A stretch of 64,000 nucleotides of DNA from Calothrix sp. C42_A2020_038 (GCA_015272395.1 JACYLQ010000001.1:248001-312000), one strand, 5' to 3'. Positions 27,474 through 37,200 are shown, numbered from the stretch's first letter. Numbers and translations are program-made. Notes: generated by a model from the sequence alone, not told the origin.

Positions 27474-29409
27474 GTTTTAGTCCCGCGAACGGGATTCGTA
27501 AGGTTTCAAGAGGCAGCAGACTGAAATATTGGTTCTCGACCAAAAAGTTTCAGTCCCGCGAACGGGATTCGTAAGGTTTCAAGACTTTGTGATCATCGAC
27601 GAGGCGCACATGTTTTTAAGTTTCAGTCCCGCGAACGGGATTCGTAAGGTTTCAAGTATACGAGTCGTTTAATATCGACTCGTCGTTTTCGAGTTTCAGT
27701 CCCGCGAACGGGATTCGTAAGGTTTCAAGGGGTGGTGACGCAACTTGGTATTCTATGCCAAGATGTTTCAGTCCCGCGAACGGGATTCGTAAGGTTTCAA
27801 GAGTTTAGGAGATTATCTCCTAAGCAAATATTCTGGGGTTTCAGTCCCGCGAACGGGATTCGTAAGGTTTCAAGCTAATGAAATTCAGCAATTAAACTCA
27901 AAAACATAGTTTCAGTCCCGCGAACGGGATTCGTAAGGTTTCAAGCAATCAACTGCCGCTAACAGTAAATCCAAATCAAGGTTTCAGTCCCGCGAACGGG
28001 ATTCGTAAGGTTTCAAGTCGTTTCCAAAAGGAAGCAGCAGAGCGCATGATTGTTTCAGTCCCGCGAACGGGATTCGTAAGGTTTCAAGACTTGCCCCTAT
28101 ATTGTTTTAGGGGAACAAAAGAGGTTTCAGTCCCGCGAACGGGATTCGTAAGGTTTCAAGTTAATCCTGGAGATAAACTACTTGGCTGATTATATAGTTT
28201 CAGTCCCGCGAACGGGATTCGTAAGGTTTCAAGTCAAAAGCTCTGACAAAAATCTGAACTCAGTTCAAAGTTTCAGTCCCGCGAACGGGATTCGTAAGGT
28301 TTCAAGCTTCTAGGGGGGAATAGTAAAAAATTTCACATTTTTGTTTCAGTCCCGCGAACGGGATTCGTAAGGTTTCAAGGAGATATGGGGTAGGCAAGCA
28401 GAGGTTGCAAGGGATGTTTCAGTCCCGCGAACGGGATTCGTAAGGTTTCAAGCAAATTTCTTTCTATCTCAAAAGCAAGACCCATAAATGTTTCAGTCCC
28501 GCGAACGGGATTCGTAAGGTTTCAAGCTATCAAGGAGATATTAACCGAGCAATTGTTAGAGAAAAGTTTCAGTCCCGCGAACGGGATTCGTAAGGTTTCA
28601 AGGAAGGTGTTTATTTAAATGCGAGTCAGCAAAGGTCTGTTTCAGTCCCGCGAACGGGATTCGTAAGGTTTCAAGTTAAAAAATGGCATCATCCCTAGGA
28701 ACTCTTGAGATTGTTTCAGTCCCGCGAACGGGATTCGTAAGGTTTCAAGATCTGTTATTGTGATTACCAAGATTCCTCCTTTGTTGTTTCAGTCCCGCGA
28801 ACGGGATTCGTAAGGTTTCAAGCATTACCTGCGTATATACGCGGGTAATGTTATTTGAGAGGTTTCAGTCCCGCGAACGGGATTCGTAAGGTTTCAAGTA
28901 ACCGCTATCGCTCAGAGATGCTGGAACTAGAAAGTTTCAGTCCCGCGAACGGGATTCGTAAGGTTTCAAGGTAATGCTTCTGACTGACACAATTCTTCTG
29001 AAAAGTTTCAGTCCCGCGAACGGGATTCGTAAGGTTTCAAGTTGAGTTGGAATAATTCTAAATTCTCCAGACTTAAAGTTTCAGTCCCGCGAACGGGATT
29101 CGTAAGGTTTCAAGGGGTGGAAAGTTGTCTTCTTCTTTCGACTTCGTTTATGTTTCAGTCCCGCGAACGGGATTCGTAAGGTTTCAAGATGTCCAGGTGG
29201 TAATCTAAATTCAAAACCTGGTGTAGTTTCAGTCCCGCGAACGGGATTCGTAAGGTTTCAAGGTAAAGTTACCCATACAAATATTCAAAGTCTTTTGAAG
29301 TTTCAGTCCCGCGAACGGGATTCGTAAGGTTTCAAGATTATCTGATTATGACTTTAACTGTTTCAAGATTAAGTTTCAGTCCCGCGAACGGGATTCGTAA
29401 GGTTTCAAG
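27474..29409 (-). CRISPR. CRISPR array 2 (27 repeats)
   Basis: 27 repeats of 37 nt and 26 spacers of about 35-39 nt. The leftmost, oldest repeat (27474-27510) begins GTTTTAG instead of GTTTCAG; the other 26 appear identical. Transcription is leftward from the leader at 29410, so the newest spacer is 29337-29372. The repeat is the same as in array 3. The array lies between the split cas3 and the cas8 operon, all on the minus strand. Spacer 27584-27619 encodes a DEAH-type segment in its plus-strand reading; spacers 28823-28861 and 28089-28123 can fold on themselves. Confidence 0.98.
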
Positions 29410-29796
29410 ATCGCGCTCTACGAAGCTTACAGAGTAAGGGTTCCAGAAAGGATTTTCGTGAATGCCAAAATCGAGTCGATTTCAGCCGCGCTTGTTGAGA
29501 CTTATTTGCAGTTATTACAACTGTACAAATGCTGTAATTATTATCTTGTCTAGGTTCTGGGCTTTTTCGTGAACCTACGGGGGTTTTTGACCTCGCTTCG
29601 GTTTACGAAACATCAAGCTTATTGCTTCATCATAAGACAAGATGTTGCTTTTGTCTAGGTTAATGTAACAATTTTACAGACCTTTGGTCGCATAGGCGCA
29701 GCGCCCTGACTATTAATAGATATAGTTGGAAGTACTCAACTTCATCGCTGGTAAATTTATTTAAGTCGAGTTCTTTAACTGGGTAGAGGTTATGTT
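29410..29796 (-). promoter_or_regulatory. Leader of CRISPR array 2
   Basis: Nearly the same as the array 1 leader for the first 160 nt or so, with the -10 box changed to GATAAT on the minus strand. Beyond that it diverges but keeps a degenerate counterpart of the cas2 3' end (…TTGTCTAGGTT near 29650). It runs to the stop codon of the cas3 C-terminal ORF and was copied whole to 37271-37657. Confidence 0.8.
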
Positions 29797-31713
29797 TCAA
29801 AATTGGCTCAGATAAGGGTAAGTTTGAGGTAAAAATCGTTTTATCCTTTGCCAGCTTTGAGTTATTGCTTTCTGCGCTTCTGGATGTAACTCTATGTTCC
29901 GAAGCTTTGCTATATTTTTACTATCCCATCCGCTTGCCCAAGCTGAGTGATGGCGCCCTGCTGCCATAATTACTGTGTAGTAAATGTGTTTAATTTCCTC
30001 AGTGTCGGCGTTAAATTCAGTTTCTAGTAGTGGGACTAAAGATTGTTTGAGAATCTCCTGTGCGAGGAAAGCGCTTTCAACTGCGTGGTTGGGACGTTTA
30101 TTTTTACGTTCGTAAGCTTTTAGAGTTTGCTGTTGCTGCTTGTCTTCTGGGTTGTAGTCTGTATGTGCAAGTAGATGGTTCCTAGGGTTAGTACCTTTAA
30201 ATTGCTGATAAGCTATTTGTTGCCATCCTCGCATGACTTGCTGCCATTTGGTTTGGAGTTTGCCTAAGTCATGGGTAAAGATAGCTAAAAAAACTAATAT
30301 TTCAAACAATGCTTCTGTTTGGCTTTTTGTTGCTTTCAGAAAGATTTTGGCTTTGATGAATTTTCCACCTGCTGTTAATAATTCATCACGCACGCTGATG
30401 TATGTGATTTTTTCAGAAACACCATTTTTGATGATAGTGGTTGTAAAAGGTTGGCGCCAGTATTTCCACATTAATACTAAATGTCCTATGTAGTTATCCA
30501 TTTTGTATTGGTACTGGCTAGTAACTTCTTTCTCTTGTTTCGTAGGTGATTGAAAACCATTCCCAAATACATCTATACCTATTTGTAATCCAATATGCTC
30601 ATCATAGGCAATAAATCGAGGATTAACTAATATCCGAATACTGCTAATTAAAAATTCACGCGAAGTAATTGACTTACAATTAGGTTCTGCGTAAGTTTCT
30701 GATTTATGTTTTGGTGGTACCTCAATTCGTTTAAAAATCCAATCTATGCTAAAGTATAGGCTTTCTTTAAAATCTCGCCAAGCTTTGCATAAAGTCGAAA
30801 TAGGAACTGAGAAAGGCAGTAATTTATTGAGGTCAATAGTTTCTGTATCAAAATCTGTAATAATTGAGTTATCCCAAGTAAAAATACTACGACTATCTAC
30901 ATTTCTTATCAATTTTTGCGCGGTACCTTCCTCTCCTTTAAAAACAGCATCTTCAAAGTTTTGCTCAAACTCCATTCGACTGTCTTGTCTACGCTTTTGT
31001 TCAAGCGAATCTTCTTGTGTATGTACTTGATTTAGCCATTCTTTCTCAAGCCTAAAACCAACGTTTTGATTTACAATGTCAGAGTTAGTATGTGTTTCTA
31101 ATACTTGCCATGTTAGCTCACATATCCCTTTTGCATATGGCAAAAAGCTGATTTTCTTATCTTGATTATCTTGTGCTTCTGAGTCAATATCTGCCTCAGC
31201 TAATTCTATATTTTCCTGATTAACTTCTACTGTTCGATAAACAAAAACCTCTCCTTGTTCACCATTAAACCTCGCACAGCGTCCCGCACGTTGCAGTAGC
31301 GAATTCATCGGGCAAAGCTGAACATGCATAACTTCACAGGTAATATTAATCCCCGCTTCAATAACCTGCGTAGATATTAGAACATGGCAGGCGCCTGTAT
31401 CATGGGATTTCCACTTCTGAGCAAACGTTTCTTTGAGAAAAGACTCTTTTGCCGCACGATGTTCCGGTAAAAATCTTGAATGAAGCAAGGTAATATTTAG
31501 TTCAAAGTCAAAGTTGAGTGTTTCTAAGTCTTTATATAACGCCTGTGCAGAAGAAACAGTATTACATATAGCTATCACCCGCTTGCGTTGATGCGCGCGG
31601 ATGTCATCCCAAATAACTTGTGCAGTCAGAGGTTGAGAAAACGCGCGGAATGTTCGGCAACGGTTTGCTTCAATTAGTTGTAAGTCGGTGTTTTGTATTT
31701 GGATAGTTTCCAT
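29797..31713 (-). CDS. cas3: Cas3, C-terminal part: helicase domain 2 plus HD nuclease
   Basis: 638 residues. The first third is the second RecA-like helicase domain: AICNTVSSAQALYKDL, STQVIEAGINI and LLQRAGRCARFNGEQG (motif VI). Towards the C-terminus is an HD nuclease: THDLGKL, then RPNHAVESA and AAGRHHSAW. The HD domain after the helicase is the reverse of the usual Cas3 order. The ORF starts right where domain 1 of the upstream ORF breaks off, in the same frame, so this is half of one ancestral gene. Residues encoded just before its ATG (…LLSLVERINYYVP) still read as protein. Confidence 0.9.
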   Translation of the reverse strand: METIQIQNTDLQLIEANRCRTFRAFSQPLTAQVIWDDIRAHQRKRVIAICNTVSSAQALYKDLETLNFDFELNITLLHSRFLPEHRAAKESFLKETFAQKWKSHDTGACHVLISTQVIEAGINITCEVMHVQLCPMNSLLQRAGRCARFNGEQGEVFVYRTVEVNQENIELAEADIDSEAQDNQDKKISFLPYAKGICELTWQVLETHTNSDIVNQNVGFRLEKEWLNQVHTQEDSLEQKRRQDSRMEFEQNFEDAVFKGEEGTAQKLIRNVDSRSIFTWDNSIITDFDTETIDLNKLLPFSVPISTLCKAWRDFKESLYFSIDWIFKRIEVPPKHKSETYAEPNCKSITSREFLISSIRILVNPRFIAYDEHIGLQIGIDVFGNGFQSPTKQEKEVTSQYQYKMDNYIGHLVLMWKYWRQPFTTTIIKNGVSEKITYISVRDELLTAGGKFIKAKIFLKATKSQTEALFEILVFLAIFTHDLGKLQTKWQQVMRGWQQIAYQQFKGTNPRNHLLAHTDYNPEDKQQQQTLKAYERKNKRPNHAVESAFLAQEILKQSLVPLLETEFNADTEEIKHIYYTVIMAAGRHHSAWASGWDSKNIAKLRNIELHPEAQKAITQSWQRIKRFLPQTYPYLSQF

Positions 31714-31782
31714 TGGTACATAGTAGTTGATTCTCTCAACCAGGCTTAATAAAGGGGCTTATCGCTGTTGGAGCCTAGAATT

Positions 31783-31826
31783 CGTTAACCTAAGCATGAG
31801 AGTCACCCCTCATGCTTAGGTTAACG
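31783..31826. repeat. 18-bp hairpin inside the cas3 gap
   Basis: Perfect 18-bp inverted repeat (CGTTAACCTAAGCATGAG and its complement) around an 8-base loop, within the 120 nt that separate the two cas3 ORFs. In the cas3 frame the stretch contains four stop codons. It looks like an inserted palindromic element; no second copy was seen in the window. Confidence 0.75.
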
Positions 31827-31833
31827 GAGTATA

Positions 31834-32448
31834 TCAATCATCTATGATATTTTTTATCTGACCTGCAAGCTCATCAGTTAAAGTAGCAGTCATTAATAGA
31901 AATGGAGAAATACCTTTAACCTGCTGTAACACTTTTAAAACAGTTGTAAAAGAGCGCTCAGGGTCAAGAAGGTGTAATTCATCGAACACCAAGTAAGATG
32001 CAAAAACGGCGCCTGCGTTGATATTAGCAGAACCACGACCAACCGAATAAGGAATATTTAGAAAGCTGCTCAACATTTGGTCAATAGTGCAAAAAACAAT
32101 ATCACCCTCAAAACGTGGGTCTTCAGGGTTTTCACCTGTTTGCAAAGTCACCACAATAGGATGAGGTAGTTTATGTAATAGTGCCCATTGCTGTACTAGT
32201 TCTTCTGTTCGCTGACGTAAGCTATTTGCCAAAGTTCGTAAAGGAACAACATAGATTAATTTCTTAGGAAAGTCGAGGTTAAAAGCTTTCGCAAACAGAA
32301 AAGGTGCTATTGCCGTCTCAGTTTTTCCTGAACCAGTAGGCGCCCGAAGTAGAGTATTTTCTTGGTTGAGGATGCGAGTAATAGTTTGTGTTTGGAAAGC
32401 GCGCGGGTTGTAGGTAGTGAGAGTTTGGAACAAATGGAGAATATCCAT
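31834..32448 (-). CDS. cas3: Cas3, N-terminal part: helicase domain 1
   Basis: 204 residues from the ATG at 32448 (a GTG at 32487 would give 217). RecA-like domain 1 of a superfamily 2 helicase: Q-type FQTQTI, Walker A APTGSGKTE, YVVPLRTLANSLRQR, box II DELH and motif III TATLT. It stops right after motif III, where the linker to domain 2 is expected. The downstream ORF at 31713 supplies domain 2 and HD. Both halves keep intact motifs, so either two polypeptides assemble or the gene is broken. Confidence 0.88.
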   Translation of the reverse strand: MDILHLFQTLTTYNPRAFQTQTITRILNQENTLLRAPTGSGKTETAIAPFLFAKAFNLDFPKKLIYVVPLRTLANSLRQRTEELVQQWALLHKLPHPIVVTLQTGENPEDPRFEGDIVFCTIDQMLSSFLNIPYSVGRGSANINAGAVFASYLVFDELHLLDPERSFTTVLKVLQQVKGISPFLLMTATLTDELAGQIKNIIDD

Positions 32449-32459
32449 AAAAGTAGATA

Positions 32460-32671
32460 CGCGGTTTATCAAAGATATTTCCAACACTTACCTCAAGCTA
32501 AATGCAGCAGAGGAACAAATTTTCCAATCAGAAATAGTTCAACTAGAACCAGTTAAACAGGAGGTTGTTATGGAAATTATTACCAGTTGGCAGTTACAAG
32601 GTAGACAAGAAGGAAAGTTAGAACTAGTCATACGTCAACTTTATATTTGTCAAACTCAGATTTACTCATAG
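32460..32671 (+). pseudogene. C-terminal remnant of an Rpn/DUF4351-like gene
   Basis: About 70 codons in the plus frame of 32417: FIKDISNTYLKLNAAEEQIF, then LEPVKQEVVMEIITSWQLQG and RQEGKLELVIRQL. This is the usual C-terminal tail of cyanobacterial Rpn-family (recombination-promoting nuclease/transposase-like) proteins. The catalytic N-terminal part is missing; the fragment abuts and partly overlaps the 5' end of cas3 on the other strand. Confidence 0.6.
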
Positions 32672-32780
32672 GGTAGATGTATTCTTTTTCAACCTTGCTA
32701 TACCAAGATTACACCCTACCGGAACACCTCTCTTCCGATACTTGCTAAATTGATAATTACACTTAAGATAGTCTACTCAT

Positions 32781-34193
32781 ATGAATCTCAACTGCCACAG
32801 TTTCCCTCATCCCCAACATTTACAAAACTTAGCAAAAGGCTCTTTAGAGCAAGTTCAGAACCTTACCCGCGCGCTTCGGCTATGGGTATTGTTACGTTGG
32901 CTGTATAGTGATAAAGGAAACACCATCGGTGACAGCTTTACTTATAATGAATGGCGCCAAACATTTTTTAGCAAAACACACAAAGACGAAAAACAAGAAG
33001 ATATACAAAATCATAAAGACCCTAACTGTGTTTGCAATAAAACAACCAAACAGTGGCTAATCGATTTTGAAGTTAATTTAGATGAATGGCGAAGTGTTTT
33101 GCAGCAAAAAATATCCATAGCTGACTCCGATATAGACAGAATTTTAGAAGAACGTTTGTTTGCTCAGGTTCGTAAATCGCTACAAAGTGACTTTGATTTA
33201 TTAGTAAACCGAAAATGCTTACATCAACTAGAGAATGTAACCGGGAGAAGTAAACATTTCTGTCGGGTTGAAGAATTAAAAATATTTACCACTTCAGAAA
33301 ATATAACAAGTGATTTAACGCAAAAAAAACAAAAATGTATCGCTGGAGCATTGGGTATATTTAGCTTTCTTGACCCAAGATACCCGCTTTTAGCTGAAGA
33401 ATTTTCCGAAGATATAGACGAAGACAATCACCGCGTCTTTTTATACGTTGATTATGTTGTACCAGAATCTAGCCATATACAAGATGTAGTAGACGAAATT
33501 CAAAGCGAATTACAACAGATTTGGGATTCTGGAAAAATACAACCTCTATTGTTATCTTATCATAGCGCGCACCAAAACCAAATTAAAGAGTGTGCAGTAT
33601 ATCCAGTTTGTATATACTTCATGGAGTACGCTAAGTATCTTTGTGCTTATGGTCGAACCCCAAAAGATGAGATTAACTGGTATAAATATCGTCTTGATAG
33701 AATTATATCCCAAGGTCTAGAACTATTAGAATGGCAAGACCCGCGTGTTCCGCAGTTATTAAGAGAGCAACATCAAATGAATAAACTATATACTCCAAAA
33801 ACTGTAAACGACAAATTAAAAGAAGCTTGGGGATGCGACTTTTACAAAACAAAATCACTGATGATATTACGGTTTGATCAGGATTTTGATAAGAATTATG
33901 TGAAAGGAATAAACGTTCACGATACTTTTAAGCCAATTGAATACAAAACTGCATTTGAATTAATCCAACAACATACACTAGACCCAGGACAACAAAAAAA
34001 TATACTAAAAGCTTTTAAATCACGTCCAAACACAGATGCTTACTACCAAGTTTATTACCGAGTAACAGATTATTACGTACTTAGATGGCTACGGGCTTTA
34101 GGCTCAAAAGTTGAAGTTTTATTACCTTGGGATTTACGACAACAAATGGTTGATGAAATTCAAAAGACTTGGAATTTATACGCTAACTTATAG
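32781..34193 (+). CDS. WYL/WCX-type CRISPR-associated regulator (TIGR03985-like)
   Basis: 470 residues. The C-terminal end, TDYYVLRWLRALGSKVEVL then PWDLRQQMVDEI, matches the WCX tail of WYL-domain transcription factors; the upstream region (residues 200-420) has the alternating strands of a WYL domain. Cyanobacterial proteins of this sort, such as Synechocystis Sll7009 next to a CRISPR locus, affect crRNA levels. Here it is the only plus-strand gene in the island, between cas3 and array 3, 39 nt from the first repeat. I infer that it controls the locus; the ligand is unknown. The N-terminal part may be an HTH but is not clear. Confidence 0.75.
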   Translation: MNLNCHSFPHPQHLQNLAKGSLEQVQNLTRALRLWVLLRWLYSDKGNTIGDSFTYNEWRQTFFSKTHKDEKQEDIQNHKDPNCVCNKTTKQWLIDFEVNLDEWRSVLQQKISIADSDIDRILEERLFAQVRKSLQSDFDLLVNRKCLHQLENVTGRSKHFCRVEELKIFTTSENITSDLTQKKQKCIAGALGIFSFLDPRYPLLAEEFSEDIDEDNHRVFLYVDYVVPESSHIQDVVDEIQSELQQIWDSGKIQPLLLSYHSAHQNQIKECAVYPVCIYFMEYAKYLCAYGRTPKDEINWYKYRLDRIISQGLELLEWQDPRVPQLLREQHQMNKLYTPKTVNDKLKEAWGCDFYKTKSLMILRFDQDFDKNYVKGINVHDTFKPIEYKTAFELIQQHTLDPGQQKNILKAFKSRPNTDAYYQVYYRVTDYYVLRWLRALGSKVEVLLPWDLRQQMVDEIQKTWNLYANL

Positions 34194-34231
34194 GTAACAC
34201 TAAATTTTATTTAACAAAATTATTACTTGAG

Positions 34232-37200
34232 GTTTCAGCCCTGCGAACGGGAATCGTAAGGTTTCAAGCTCTCCGCTTGCATACTCACTGCTTTGGAAAC
34301 ATAGTTTCAGTCCCGCGAACGGGATTCGTAAGGTTTCAAGAGATTTTAAATTTGATTGCAATTTGACTTTAGCGAGGTTTCAGTCCCGCGAACGGGATTC
34401 GTAAGGTTTCAAGTTTAGATAAGCCTATAAAAGCCCTTTTTTCGTTTTCGTTTCAGTCCCGCGAACGGGATTCGTAAGGTTTCAAGTCGCCAGGTTTCTT
34501 TTATTGGGACACACAACTTGTGGTTTCAGTCCCGCGAACGGGATTCGTAAGGTTTCAAGTTTAAAAATTTATCAAAAATGGTTTGATTTGGATGTTTCAG
34601 TCCCGCGAACGGGATTCGTAAGGTTTCAAGCAACGAGTTCAAACCCACGATTAATAGTCATGAGTTGTTTCAGTCCCGCGAACGGGATTCGTAAGGTTTC
34701 AAGAATAACTTTAAAATTATTAGCACTTTGAATCTAAGGGGTTTCAGTCCCGCGAACGGGATTCGTAAGGTTTCAAGTTCTTTAACAAATCTATTTGCGT
34801 TTCGTCGTATGCAGTTTCAGTCCCGCGAACGGGATTCGTAAGGTTTCAAGAAAATGTATCTAGATGGAATAATACATCAATCATTTTTGTTTCAGTCCCG
34901 CGAACGGGATTCGTAAGGTTTCAAGGATGGTACAAAAACAATGTAGCTGGAACTAAAGTGTTTCAGTCCCGCGAACGGGATTCGTAAGGTTTCAAGACTA
35001 TTGTGTTATACACATCAAACGTCATGATGATTTGTTTCAGTCCCGCGAACGGGATTCGTAAGGTTTCAAGGAATTCTGAGTAGTAATAGTAGCCCCTACT
35101 ATTCCTGTGTTTCAGTCCCGCGAACGGGATTCGTAAGGTTTCAAGATTCATTTATCGGTGCAAACATTCCTTGTAATTGATTGTTTCAGTCCCGCGAACG
35201 GGATTCGTAAGGTTTCAAGTAATAAGGTAGTTGGGTCAGTTTTAGAATATTGGTTGTTTCAGTCCCGCGAACGGGATTCGTAAGGTTTCAAGCCACTCAA
35301 GGAGCCAGTCAAGTAATGTTCCAGGGGAGTTTCAGTCCCGCGAACGGGATTCGTAAGGTTTCAAGTTCATTTATCGGTGCAAACATTCCTTGTAATTGAT
35401 TGTTTCAGTCCCGCGAACGGGATTCGTAAGGTTTCAAGTGCTCTACTGCTTGTCTGATTTCAGGTAAATTAGGTAGGTTTCAGTCCCGCGAACGGGATTC
35501 GTAAGGTTTCAAGTTACGGAGTGCCATCATAGATGTCTAGATTTTTAGATCGTTTCAGTCCCGCGAACGGGATTCGTAAGGTTTCAAGTATTTAAAATAT
35601 CAAAATATGTGTCGTTTATTTTGAGTTTCAGTCCCGCGAACGGGATTCGTAAGGTTTCAAGCTCTGCCGGGGTGAAATACGGTTTATACCCAGAAACCAT
35701 TGTTTCAGTCCCGCGAACGGGATTCGTAAGGTTTCAAGATAAGCGCACTTGGGTTTTTTATTTCGCAATGAATGTTTCAGTCCCGCGAACGGGATTCGTA
35801 AGGTTTCAAGCAATTTCTATTTCGACTGCCCGCGCGTCTATGACTAGTTTCAGTCCCGCGAACGGGATTCGTAAGGTTTCAAGGACAGCGCCGTTCGGAC
35901 AATTTTGCTCTAGATCGATGTTTCAGTCCCGCGAACGGGATTCGTAAGGTTTCAAGAGTAATGTTGTTATATCTAATGATCAAATAATAGAGAGTTTCAG
36001 TCCCGCGAACGGGATTCGTAAGGTTTCAAGTCTAGATCTTTCTTGAGATGTCTTTTAATGACATCAGTTTCAGTCCCGCGAACGGGATTCGTAAGGTTTC
36101 AAGGTCTAACTTCGTTGCATATGCGCCACTGTTTTTAAGTTTCAGTCCCGCGAACGGGATTCGTAAGGTTTCAAGGTTTCAACCAATGAGCCTACTGGCA
36201 AGATTAAATTGAGTTTCAGTCCCGCGAACGGGATTCGTAAGGTTTCAAGCACCAAAAGCATCTAACGGTTCACCACCATTTGTCAAGTTTCAGTCCCGCG
36301 AACGGGATTCGTAAGGTTTCAAGAGAACTGTCATCATCGGGTGCTTTGTCGTTTAGAGTTTCAGTCCCGCGAACGGGATTCGTAAGGTTTCAAGGTAGAC
36401 AGTTTTCTGGTTGAATCCAAGGGTGGAAAGTTTCAGTCCCGCGAACGGGATTCGTAAGGTTTCAAGAATCAGTGGGCGATCTTAATAAAAGTCATTGGTG
36501 AGTTTCAGTCCCGCGAACGGGATTCGTAAGGTTTCAAGCCTGTAGTTAACCCTGTTGCTATTAAGTCAATTGATAGCGTTTCAGTCCCGCGAACGGGATT
36601 CGTAAGGTTTCAAGCAAGCAGAATTTTAAAATTAGCGTCTTCACGCCAAGTTTCAGTCCCGCGAACGGGATTCGTAAGGTTTCAAGATTGCGGGTTTAAG
36701 ATTTTCTTCATTTCCAGATAAGTTTCAGTCCCGCGAACGGGATTCGTAAGGTTTCAAGTAAATATGCAAACATATGGTTGACAAGCTCTAAAAATGTTTC
36801 AGTCCCGCGAACGGGATTCGTAAGGTTTCAAGCATTAAGCAATGACAAAGCTGATGCAGAACGTATTGGTTTCAGTCCCGCGAACGGGATTCGTAAGGTT
36901 TCAAGGGAAGCAGCTGTAATAGAGAGATTATGTTTAATCCTGGTTTCAGTCCCGCGAACGGGATTCGTAAGGTTTCAAGAAGGATAGAACATGATAAAAA
37001 GATAATAAGCTCTATTAGTTTCAGTCCCGCGAACGGGATTCGTAAGGTTTCAAGCTAGTGGAGCTTCAGTAAATAAAGTTAAGTTGGGTTTCAGTCCCGC
37101 GAACGGGATTCGTAAGGTTTCAAGCTAAAGTATCAGTTCCAACAGTTTTATTAAAACTAGGTTTCAGTCCCGCGAACGGGATTCGTAAGGTTTCAAGATC

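Noticed and set aside
27657-27692. Self-targeting: spacer with CGAGTCG resembling CGAGTCGATT in the leaders
   Set aside because: Only 7-8 bases agree; far too short for a protospacer.
31714-31836. Programmed translational bypass of the cas3 gap (hairpin hop)
   Set aside because: Several in-frame stops and no matching take-off and landing codons were recognised; insertion with reinitiation is simpler.
34504-36987. Several open frames of 60-112 codons on both strands inside array 3, and similar ones in arrays 1 and 2
   Set aside because: They are translations of the CRISPR repeat (SVPRTGFVRFQ or FSPANGIRKVS over and over) and carry no independent signals.
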